The notes under the pieces: generated by a model
The model's input: the letters and a program-made list of their open reading frames with translations, nothing else
Databases searched by the model: none
What the model was told of the DNA's origin: nothing
Shown: positions 1 through 5,633 of the stretch, piece by piece
Layout: each line of letters starts with the position of its first letter
Position numbering within the stretch: the stretch's first letter is position 1
Source of the DNA: an uncultured Ignavibacteria bacterium
Lineage (GTDB): Bacteria > Bacteroidota > Ignavibacteria > Ignavibacteriales > Melioribacteraceae
Assembly: GCA_937930275.1 (NCBI GenBank)
Contig: CALGLM010000036.1
Span: forward strand, 1 to 6,379
DNA length: 6,379 nt
Reading direction: 5' to 3'
Made by a program: the position numbers and the translations under genes

Positions 1-1
1 A

Positions 2-397
2 CGTCTATTAGATTTTTTAAGAGATGATTGCAATCTGTTAAGCGTTAAAGAAGGATGCGGCATAGGTGAATGCGGAGCATGCACAGTGTTAGTTGATAAA
101 TTAGCAGTAAATAGCTGTTTAATGCTTGCTTCTCAAATTTCCGGATTAGAGCTTTATACAATTGAAGGATTAAACACCATTGAGAGTTTTACAAAACTAC
201 AAGAAAATTTTCTTAAAAAAGGTGCTGTACAATGTGGATTTTGCACACCTGGGATGTTAATTTCTGCATATGCCTTAATGCTTAAAAATCCTAATGCTAC
301 CCAAAATGAAATTAGAGAAGCAATTAGCGGAAATTTATGTCGATGCACTGGTTATATTCCCATAATAAACGCAATTAAAGAAACTTTAGAAAAATAA
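2..397 (+). CDS. [2Fe-2S] subunit of a xanthine dehydrogenase/aldehyde oxidase-type molybdenum hydroxylase (5' partial)
   Basis: This is the electron-transfer subunit of a cytoplasmic molybdenum hydroxylase. It passes electrons between the molybdopterin site and a FAD subunit or another acceptor. The reading frame is open from the left edge, starting at codon 2-4, and ends at TAA 395-397. The first cluster is the plant-ferredoxin type: codons 56-58, 71-73 and 80-82 give the CxxxxCxxC pattern (CGIGECGAC), with the fourth Cys at 116-118. The all-helical second domain carries QCGFCTPG (Cys at 233 and 242) and NLCRCTGY (Cys at 338 and 344), so all eight ligands are present. About 131 codons are visible. 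Family members are usually 150-165 residues, so only about 20-30 N-terminal residues should be missing. The GTG at 86 falls inside the first cluster motif and is not a real start. The protein is a separate small subunit, unlike E. coli XdhD, where this module is fused to the Mo subunit. The Mo subunit is not in the window. Its substrate is inferred from the neighbours to be a purine or related heterocycle. Confidence 0.93.
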   Translation, partial: RLLDFLRDDCNLLSVKEGCGIGECGACTVLVDKLAVNSCLMLASQISGLELYTIEGLNTIESFTKLQENFLKKGAVQCGFCTPGMLISAYALMLKNPNATQNEIREAISGNLCRCTGYIPIINAIKETLEK

Positions 398-399
398 AT

Positions 400-1515
400 A
401 TGAATAAACTATTGACAAAAATCTTTGGATTCAGTTCTGCAAATCCATTATATACAGCTGCAGGACCAACTGCTGCAAATTATGAATTATTAAAAAAAGC
501 AGTTGAAGGCGGAGTAGGAGGAATTGTTACCAAAACAATTAGTGTAAAACCGGCAAGAGTACCTATTCCGAATATATATTCAACTTCTCCGGGTAGTTTG
601 ATTAATACGGAGTTATGGTCTGAATACAGCTATAAACAATTTATAGATGAAGAATTACCTAAAATTAAATCCTTAGGTGTTCCTGTTATATTATCTTTGG
701 GATATACACCAGACGATATGACAAAATTGGGTGAATATTTAAGAAATAATTATGATTTTGATGCAGTAGAATTTTCAATTCATTATGTCAGCAAAGATAT
801 TACAAATATTACCGATATTGCTGCTTCGATAAAGCAAAATATAACTGTTCCGGTTATTGCAAAATTTAGCCCTTCAATTAGTGATATTCCAGGTCTAGTA
901 AAAGCATTAGACCCAATAGTTGACGGATTTGCAGGGATAAATAGTGTTGGTCCTACATTTGATTTTGATATTGAAACTTTAAAACCATATATGGGGAGCA
1001 CTGACGGAAGAGGCTGGTTATCAGGTCGAGCAATTTTACCAATAGGTTTACATTTCGTATCATCAATTGCTGCAAATACTTCAAAACCCGTTTTTGGTGT
1101 CGGAGGAGTTAGAACTGCAGAAGACGTAATAAAATATTTAATGGCGGGAGCAAGCGCTGTTCAAATTTGCTCACATGCTATTATAAATGGTCCTAAAGTT
1201 TATGAGAAAATAAACACAAATCTTCTAAAATGGATGGATAAAAAAGGGTACGATTCATTAGATGAACTTATAGGTTTGATGAAAAACTTTAGAAGAGAAG
1301 AATTAAATTACTTAGCCGAAGCACCTATCCTAAAACCTATTTGGATAAGTGATAATTGTAATTTATGTAAAAGTTGCGCAACGGTTTGTACACACGAAGC
1401 AATAACATTTGATTCAAAAAAATTAATTATAGATTATAACACGTGTGTAAGCTGTGGTTTATGTACTACTACATGTCCGCATGATGCACTTGAATTTAGC
1501 ACAATAACTATTTGA
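400..1515 (+). CDS. Dihydroorotate/dihydropyrimidine dehydrogenase-like (PreA-like) FMN protein with two C-terminal [4Fe-4S] clusters
   Basis: This is a 371-residue flavin oxidoreductase of the class 1 DHOD / dihydropyrimidine dehydrogenase fold. Residues 1 to about 300 form the FMN-binding TIM barrel. Visible marks are NPLYTAAGP (15-23), TKT (44-46), PVIAKFSP with Lys155, GVGGVR (233-238) and AGASAVQICS (249-258), the usual FMN phosphate region. Residues 315-365 form a bacterial-type double ferredoxin with Cys 320/323/326/330 and 349/352/355/359. The expected catalytic loop, E-L-N-x-S-C-P-N in DHOD and PreA, reads EFSIHYVS at 124-131. The active Cys or Ser is therefore absent, and Tyr129 sits there in a gapless alignment. 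The gene starts 2 bases after the [2Fe-2S] subunit, without a clear Shine-Dalgarno, suggesting translational coupling. No PreT-type NAD(P)H subunit lies in the window. A role in reducing or oxidising a purine-derived ring, perhaps replacing part of YgfK, is inference; a dihydropyrimidine substrate is the alternative. Confidence 0.85.
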   Translation: MNKLLTKIFGFSSANPLYTAAGPTAANYELLKKAVEGGVGGIVTKTISVKPARVPIPNIYSTSPGSLINTELWSEYSYKQFIDEELPKIKSLGVPVILSLGYTPDDMTKLGEYLRNNYDFDAVEFSIHYVSKDITNITDIAASIKQNITVPVIAKFSPSISDIPGLVKALDPIVDGFAGINSVGPTFDFDIETLKPYMGSTDGRGWLSGRAILPIGLHFVSSIAANTSKPVFGVGGVRTAEDVIKYLMAGASAVQICSHAIINGPKVYEKINTNLLKWMDKKGYDSLDELIGLMKNFRREELNYLAEAPILKPIWISDNCNLCKSCATVCTHEAITFDSKKLIIDYNTCVSCGLCTTTCPHDALEFSTITI

Positions 1516-1521
1516 AAGAGG
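1515..1521 (+). promoter_or_regulatory. Ribosome binding site of the ygeY-like gene
   Basis: AAAGAGG overlaps the last base of the preceding TGA stop and lies 6 bases before the ATG at 1528. It supports that start and is one of the two clear Shine-Dalgarno sequences in this operon. Confidence 0.75.
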
Positions 1522-1527
1522 TAAAAA

Positions 1528-2745
1528 ATGGAAATTAATATTGAACAAGTAAAAAAACTTGTCGAAGAAAACAAACAACTTATTGCAAACGAAATAAAAA
1601 AAATTGTAAGCATAAAAAGTTATAGCGGAGACGAAAAAGAATTAGTTGAATATCTATTAAGCAGAATGGAAACTTATAAATTTGATGAATTTAAACATGA
1701 TTCTTTAGGTTCTGCAATAGGAAAAATCGGTAACGGAAAAATTAAAATAATGTATGATGCTCATATTGATACGGTTCAAGTAACCGAATCCGAAGACTGG
1801 GAATATCCTCCGTTTGAAGGAAAGATTGTTGACGGGAAAATTTACGGTAGGGGATCTGTTGACGAAAAACCTGCTATGGCAGGTTATTTAATTGCCGGGA
1901 AAATAATAAAAGAATTATTCAGTGAAGTTGAGCTACCTTTTACTTTATATGTTGTTGGTTCTTGTTTAGAAGAAGATGTTGACGGATATCCGTTAACTCA
2001 TATTATGGAAACGGAAAAAATAATTCCGGATTATGTTGTCTTAGGCGAACCGACTGATTTGACAGTATTTAGAGGTCAAAGAGGAAGAATGGAAATTAAA
2101 ATGACTACTTATGGTAAATCTGCGCATGGTGCTCATAATCAAAAAGGGATTAATGCAGTTTACAAAATGTCAAAAATTGTTAACGAAATTGAAAAATTAG
2201 ACGCAAATTTGCCAGTTAAACATCCTTTAGGCAAAGGATCAATAACAGTATCAAATATTAGATCGGAAGCACCTTCAATGTGTTCCGTTCCGGATAAATG
2301 TCAAATTCATATTGATAGGAGAATGACAGTAGGAGAGAACGAAGAAACTGTGCTGGAAGAATTGCGTGAAATTGCAAATTCTGTAAATGTTGATGCTGAT
2401 GTATTTGTTCCTGTTTTTTCGGGTAAAGGCTGGACTGGATTGGAATTTACTAACAAAGCATATTTTCCGACTTGGTATTATGAGGAAAATCATGATATAG
2501 TAAAATCAGGATTGCAAGCTGCATCAATTGCTTTGGAAAAAGAAGCTAAAAGCAGTTTTTGGAGCTTTTCTACAAACGGAGTTTCTGTAGCAGGTATGAG
2601 AGGTATTCCTACTATCGGTTTTGCACCCGGCGATGAAAGTTTGGCACATTCATCAAAAGAGTTTATTGTGCTTGAAGACTTATATAAAGCAGTAGTTTTT
2701 TATACTTTATTCCCGTTTATTTTAACAAAAAATTTAGCTAAATAG
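1528..2745 (+). CDS. ygeY: YgeY-type M20 metallohydrolase (selenium metabolism-linked hydrolase family)
   Basis: This is a 405-residue cytoplasmic dinuclear zinc amidohydrolase of the M20/ArgE/DapE group, close to the length of E. coli YgeY. The metal site is complete by motif: DAHIDT (His79, Asp81), GRGSVDEK (bridging Asp112), CLEED (Glu148 as catalytic base, Glu149 as ligand), LGEPTD (Glu174) and LAHSSKE near the C-terminus (His374). KSAHGAH (197-203) is in the region that leads into the dimerisation (lid) domain. In purine-degradation clusters YgeY is proposed to hydrolyse a ureido or amide bond on the route to 2,3-diaminopropionate; the sequence does not prove the exact substrate. A good Shine-Dalgarno and the gap of 12 bases fix the start. 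The carbamoyltransferase follows 13 bases downstream, the same functional pairing as in E. coli, which makes YgeY a better reading than a generic ArgE or DapE. Confidence 0.88.
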   Translation: MEINIEQVKKLVEENKQLIANEIKKIVSIKSYSGDEKELVEYLLSRMETYKFDEFKHDSLGSAIGKIGNGKIKIMYDAHIDTVQVTESEDWEYPPFEGKIVDGKIYGRGSVDEKPAMAGYLIAGKIIKELFSEVELPFTLYVVGSCLEEDVDGYPLTHIMETEKIIPDYVVLGEPTDLTVFRGQRGRMEIKMTTYGKSAHGAHNQKGINAVYKMSKIVNEIEKLDANLPVKHPLGKGSITVSNIRSEAPSMCSVPDKCQIHIDRRMTVGENEETVLEELREIANSVNVDADVFVPVFSGKGWTGLEFTNKAYFPTWYYEENHDIVKSGLQAASIALEKEAKSSFWSFSTNGVSVAGMRGIPTIGFAPGDESLAHSSKEFIVLEDLYKAVVFYTLFPFILTKNLAK

Positions 2746-2750
2746 AGGAG
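2744..2750 (+). promoter_or_regulatory. Ribosome binding site of the ygeW-like gene
   Basis: AGAGGAG overlaps the TAG stop of the ygeY-like gene and lies 8 bases before the ATG at 2759. It is a strong purine-rich site, the best in the window, and suggests high expression of the carbamoyltransferase. Confidence 0.75.
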
Positions 2751-2758
2751 AAAATATA

Positions 2759-3769
2759 ATGGTAACCAACTTAAAAGGAAAACACTTTTTGACATGTGAT
2801 ACATGGACAAAACAAGAACTTGATACAGTATTTGAAACATCATTTGATCTAAAGAAAAAATTTGCAAGAGAAGAACCTACCGTTCTTTTACCTAACAAAA
2901 CTCTTTTTATGATTTTCTTTGAACAATCAACACGTACGCGTAACAGCATGGAAGCAGGAATGACACAATTAGGAGGCCATGCCCACGATTTAACAGCAGA
3001 TAAAATGCAGATTTCACACGGAGAAGCCCCAAAAGATACTGCAATTATCTTATCAAGAATGGGACACGGAATTGCGTCAAGAAATTGTTTTTACGGTATA
3101 GGAAACAAATATTTGAATGAAATGGCTCAATATTCAAAAAGGCCAATCATGTCGTTACAAGACGATATATATCATCCTTTTCAAGGATTGGCTGATTTAA
3201 TGACGATATTTGAGCACTTTGGAAAAGATCCGAAAGGACTTAAAGTAACTGTTTCATGGGCTTATGCCGATACACACTCAAAACCGCTTTCTGTTCCTCA
3301 AACACAAATTCTTTTATTCCCAAGATACGGCATTGATGTTACAGTTGCTCATCCAAAAGAATTCCCATTATCAAAAAACATTGTCGAAAAAGCAAAATTG
3401 AACGCAGAAAAAGCGGGCAGTAAAATTTCTTTTACCAACGATATGGATGAAGCTTTTGAAGGAGCACATATCGTAATTCCAAAAAATTGGGGTGGATTTG
3501 GTTTTTATGATGAAGATTATTACTTACAAAATGAAAACGAATGTAAAAAAGAAATGAAATCTAATTTGGAAAAATATCATGATTGGATTTGTGATGAAAG
3601 AAGAATCAAATTAGCAGATAAAAATGTTAAATTAATGCATGCACTTCCTGCTGATAGAGGTCATGAAGTAACCGATGAAATTTTAGATAATCCTGATATT
3701 TCTATTGTTTTTGACGAAGCAGAAAATAGACTTCATACTGCTAAAGCAATTATGTCATTAACTATGTAA
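2759..3769 (+). CDS. ygeW: Knotted carbamoyltransferase, YgeW type
   Basis: This is a 336-residue aspartate/ornithine carbamoyltransferase-family enzyme. The carbamoyl phosphate site is clear: STRTR (57-61) and HPFQGLAD (139-146). The segment WAYADTHSKPLSVPQ (167-181) matches WAYxxxxxKPLSVPQ as I recall it from E. coli YgeW. It is the proline-rich knot region of the knotted transcarbamylases, which separates this protein from plain ornithine or aspartate enzymes. The amino-acid-site motif is HALPADRGHEV (294-304), where the family normally has HCLP. It is about 60 residues shorter than E. coli YgeW (396 residues, from memory), and its C-terminal part, ADRGHEVTDEI, looks more like ornithine carbamoyltransferase. 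The proposed role is phosphorolysis of a ureido intermediate such as 2,3-diureidopropionate. That yields carbamoyl phosphate, from which carbamate kinase could make ATP; no such kinase lies in the window. The gene sits between the ygeY-like gene and a PLP enzyme. Family assignment is firm; substrate is inference. Confidence 0.87.
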   Translation: MVTNLKGKHFLTCDTWTKQELDTVFETSFDLKKKFAREEPTVLLPNKTLFMIFFEQSTRTRNSMEAGMTQLGGHAHDLTADKMQISHGEAPKDTAIILSRMGHGIASRNCFYGIGNKYLNEMAQYSKRPIMSLQDDIYHPFQGLADLMTIFEHFGKDPKGLKVTVSWAYADTHSKPLSVPQTQILLFPRYGIDVTVAHPKEFPLSKNIVEKAKLNAEKAGSKISFTNDMDEAFEGAHIVIPKNWGGFGFYDEDYYLQNENECKKEMKSNLEKYHDWICDERRIKLADKNVKLMHALPADRGHEVTDEILDNPDISIVFDEAENRLHTAKAIMSLTM

Positions 3770-3773
3770 TTTT

Positions 3774-5039
3774 ATGCATTACTCATATATTTGTACTGAC
3801 TGCCAAAAACAATATTCAGCAGAATACATAGAAAACAATGATATTTATTTATGTCCCATATGCGGAGCATTACCAAAAAATGCTCCGCTAAATGGAGTTT
3901 TAGAAGTTAAATACGACTATAAAACCGTAAATAAACTTTATAATTTTGATTATTTAAATAAAAACCTAAATTCTTCGATTGAATCAATCCCGCAATTATT
4001 TCCTTTAGAATATGAAAATGACAGATTAAAGGGAATTTCAGCAAACCAATTAGAAAAGATAAAGCTAACCTCATTACTAACTTCAATTGAATACAATAAA
4101 AACAAATTATATGTGCTTGATGATTCTCGAAATCCAACTTTTTCGTACAAAGATAGAGCATCTGTTTTAGTTGCTATAAAAGCACTTCAACTCGGTAAAA
4201 ATAGCGTTATATGCGCTTCAACCGGAAATGCCGGTTCTTCAATAGCAGGTATTTGCTCGCGTTTAGGATTAAAATCAATAATATTTGTTCCTGAAAAAAT
4301 TCCGATCCCCAAAAAACTACAAATTGAGATGTACGGTGCCGACTTGATAAAAGTTAACGGGGATTATGATTTAGCTTTTGATTTAAGCTTGGTTTTTACG
4401 GAAAAACTTAAAATGTATAACAGAAATACAGCATATAATCCTTTAACAATTGAAGGAAAAAAGACTGCCGCCTATGACATTTATAGTAAATTTTGGGAAG
4501 AAGGAATACCTAATTTGATTATTGTTCCCGCTGGAGACGGAGTAATTTTGGGAGGAATTTATAAAGGATTTAAGGACCTTTTGGAAATTGGCTTAATTAA
4601 AAAGATTCCAAAACTTGTGGCAGCTCAACCTTCAAACGGATGTGCAATAATTGACTATTTTGAAACAAAAGTTTTCAATTACAAAAGTTCGGAAACGATT
4701 GCAGATAGTTTAAGTGCCGGCGCACCGAGAAATTTATATATGGCAGCAAAAGCTATTATAGAATCCGAAGGAACAGGAGTAAGAGTAGATGATGATGATA
4801 CTTTGTTTTACCAGCGCGTTTTAAGCAGTAACTATGGGATGCTTGTAGAACCTGCTGCTTCAATTACTTTAGCTGCATACGACAAATTACTACAATCAGG
4901 ATTTATTAAAGACACAGATAAAGTTTTATTATTATTGACAGGAAACGGATTGAAGGATACAAAATCTTTTGAAAGATATGCTAAAGAAGATAAAGTATTT
5001 ACCGAATCGGATATTTACGAGCATTTTGGAATAAATTAA
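3774..5039 (+). CDS. Threonine synthase-like PLP enzyme with N-terminal zinc ribbon; candidate diaminopropionate-type ammonia-lyase
   Basis: This is a 421-residue fold-type II PLP enzyme. Residues 1-35 form a zinc ribbon (Cys7, Cys10, Cys27, Cys30), as in some threonine synthases and thrC-like proteins. The catalytic core shows NPTFSYKDR with the PLP lysine at Lys126. It also has CASTGNAGSS (148-156) for the cofactor ring, the phosphate loop PAGDGVILGG (252-261), VEPAAS (358-363) and TGNGLKD (389-395), a threonine synthase hallmark. Its context is not threonine biosynthesis: there is no hom, thrB or lysC. It lies directly after YgeY- and YgeW-like genes, where E. coli has the 2,3-diaminopropionate ammonia-lyase YgeX. 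That enzyme has no zinc ribbon and a different lysine motif. The start is 4 bases after the ygeW stop, without Shine-Dalgarno, and the zinc-ribbon cysteines confirm it. The best reading is a pathway-specific beta-elimination/deamination enzyme recruited from the threonine synthase family. A genuine ThrC is possible. Confidence 0.82.
   Translation: MHYSYICTDCQKQYSAEYIENNDIYLCPICGALPKNAPLNGVLEVKYDYKTVNKLYNFDYLNKNLNSSIESIPQLFPLEYENDRLKGISANQLEKIKLTSLLTSIEYNKNKLYVLDDSRNPTFSYKDRASVLVAIKALQLGKNSVICASTGNAGSSIAGICSRLGLKSIIFVPEKIPIPKKLQIEMYGADLIKVNGDYDLAFDLSLVFTEKLKMYNRNTAYNPLTIEGKKTAAYDIYSKFWEEGIPNLIIVPAGDGVILGGIYKGFKDLLEIGLIKKIPKLVAAQPSNGCAIIDYFETKVFNYKSSETIADSLSAGAPRNLYMAAKAIIESEGTGVRVDDDDTLFYQRVLSSNYGMLVEPAASITLAAYDKLLQSGFIKDTDKVLLLLTGNGLKDTKSFERYAKEDKVFTESDIYEHFGIN
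3862..3888 (+). repeat. Perfect 10-bp inverted repeat inside the threonine synthase-like gene
   Basis: GCGGAGCATT at 3862-3871 is the exact reverse complement of AATGCTCCGC at 3879-3888, leaving a 7-base loop at 3872-3878. It lies about 90 bases into the coding sequence and begins within the codon of the last zinc-ribbon Cys. The stem has 6 G/C of 10, strong for this AT-rich DNA. No T-run follows, so it is not a typical intrinsic terminator. It may form an mRNA hairpin or be chance. Confidence 0.6.
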
Positions 5040-5041
5040 TG
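5037..5041 (+). promoter_or_regulatory. TAATG stop/start overlap (translational coupling)
   Basis: The TAA stop of the PLP enzyme (5037-5039) shares its last base with the ATG of the mocA-like gene (5039-5041). There is no convincing Shine-Dalgarno upstream, only a weak GGA at 5028-5030. Reinitiation by the terminating ribosome is the likely mode of translation. Confidence 0.6.
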
Positions 5042-5629
5042 CATAGTAATGTTGATTGTATAATATTAGCTGCAGGTCTATCAAGTAGAATGTTTGATTT
5101 TAAGCCGTTAATGCTATATAACGGAATATCATTTCTTGAAAATATAATTAATAAAACAAAAAATTTTTGCAATAAAGTAATTGTAGTAACCGGCTATAAC
5201 TCTAAACTAATTGAGTCTATTATCCAAACAAAATATAATAATGAGAAAATATATACTGTATTCAATCCTGAATATAACTCTTCGATGTATTTATCTTTGC
5301 TTGCAGGATTAAAACAAGTTACTAATAACAATCACGTACTTTATCATTTCATTGATCAACCCACAATTCCCGTTCAATTTTACTCTGAATTTTTAGCTGA
5401 AATAGACACAACAAGCTTAATTGTACAACCCAGAAATTGTAATAAAAGAGGTCATCCGTTATTATTTAGTTTTAATTTTTGCAAACATTTATTAAATTCC
5501 AATCCGGATTCTTATCTTAAATTAGAAATGAAAAAATTTGAGAACGAGATAAAATATTGGGATTGTAATTACATGCAAATTCTAAAGGACTTTGATACAC
5601 CTGAAGATTATAAAATAATTGAGGATTAA
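5039..5629 (+). CDS. mocA: MocA/YgfJ-type molybdenum cofactor nucleotidylyltransferase
   Basis: This is a 196-residue MobA-like nucleotidyltransferase. It most likely transfers CMP from CTP to molybdopterin to make the cytosine dinucleotide form of the cofactor used by xanthine dehydrogenase-family enzymes. The N-terminal nucleotide-binding loop is LAAGLSSRM with Lys22 in FKPL. NPEYNSSMYLSL (77-88 region) matches the NPxYxxGMxxSL block. DQP (106-108) supplies the metal-binding Asp, RGHP (137-140) matches the family's RGHPV/L segment, and DFDTPEDY (184-191) is the conserved C-terminal motif. The glycine normally after RM in the loop is Phe19, and the Gly of the GM block is Ser. The protein overlaps its upstream neighbour by one base and is followed 4 bases later by an xdhC-like gene, the classic pairing for hydroxylase maturation. 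Assignment to MocA rather than guanylyl-specific MobA rests on RGHP, the C-terminal motif and context. Confidence 0.85.
   Translation: MHSNVDCIILAAGLSSRMFDFKPLMLYNGISFLENIINKTKNFCNKVIVVTGYNSKLIESIIQTKYNNEKIYTVFNPEYNSSMYLSLLAGLKQVTNNNHVLYHFIDQPTIPVQFYSEFLAEIDTTSLIVQPRNCNKRGHPLLFSFNFCKHLLNSNPDSYLKLEMKKFENEIKYWDCNYMQILKDFDTPEDYKIIED
5621..5624 (+). promoter_or_regulatory. Probable ribosome binding site of the xdhC-like gene
   Basis: GAGG lies within the last codons of the mocA-like gene, 9 bases before the ATG at 5634. It supports that start. The match is short, so confidence is moderate. Confidence 0.45.
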
Positions 5630-5633
5630 AGAT

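Noticed and set aside
154..348. Minus-strand open frame opposite the [2Fe-2S] subunit, and similar minus-strand frames at 783-1001, 2275-2493, 2734-2949, 3907-4161, 3950-4150 and 5582-5764.
   Set aside because: All lie opposite well-supported coding sequence, show no recognisable motif and have no credible context; they are antisense shadows.
86..397. GTG at 86 as the true start of the [2Fe-2S] protein.
   Set aside because: It falls just after the third Cys of the first cluster, and the same frame is open upstream with matching family sequence, so the gene is truncated by the window edge.
1513..1521. In-frame TGA at the end of the DHOD-like gene as a possible selenocysteine codon, given the selenium-linked context.
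   Set aside because: Readthrough would add only Lys-Arg before a TAA at 1522-1524. The TGA lies next to a Shine-Dalgarno for the next gene, and the ferredoxin domain is already complete. It is an ordinary stop.
1868..1885. 7-bp inverted repeat (AACCTGC / GCAGGTT) with a 4-base loop in the ygeY-like gene.
   Set aside because: It is short, encodes conserved sequence near the GRGxxDxK metal motif, and has no T-run. It is most likely a by-product of coding.
3774..3880. The Cys-rich N-terminus of the PLP enzyme as a separate small zinc-finger gene.
   Set aside because: The frame continues without a stop into the PLP domain, and N-terminal zinc ribbons are known in the threonine synthase family.
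4220..4236. 6-bp inverted repeat (AACCGG / CCGGTT) in the PLP enzyme gene.
   Set aside because: It falls on the conserved STGNAGS motif, so the protein sequence explains it; it is too short to treat as a regulatory hairpin.
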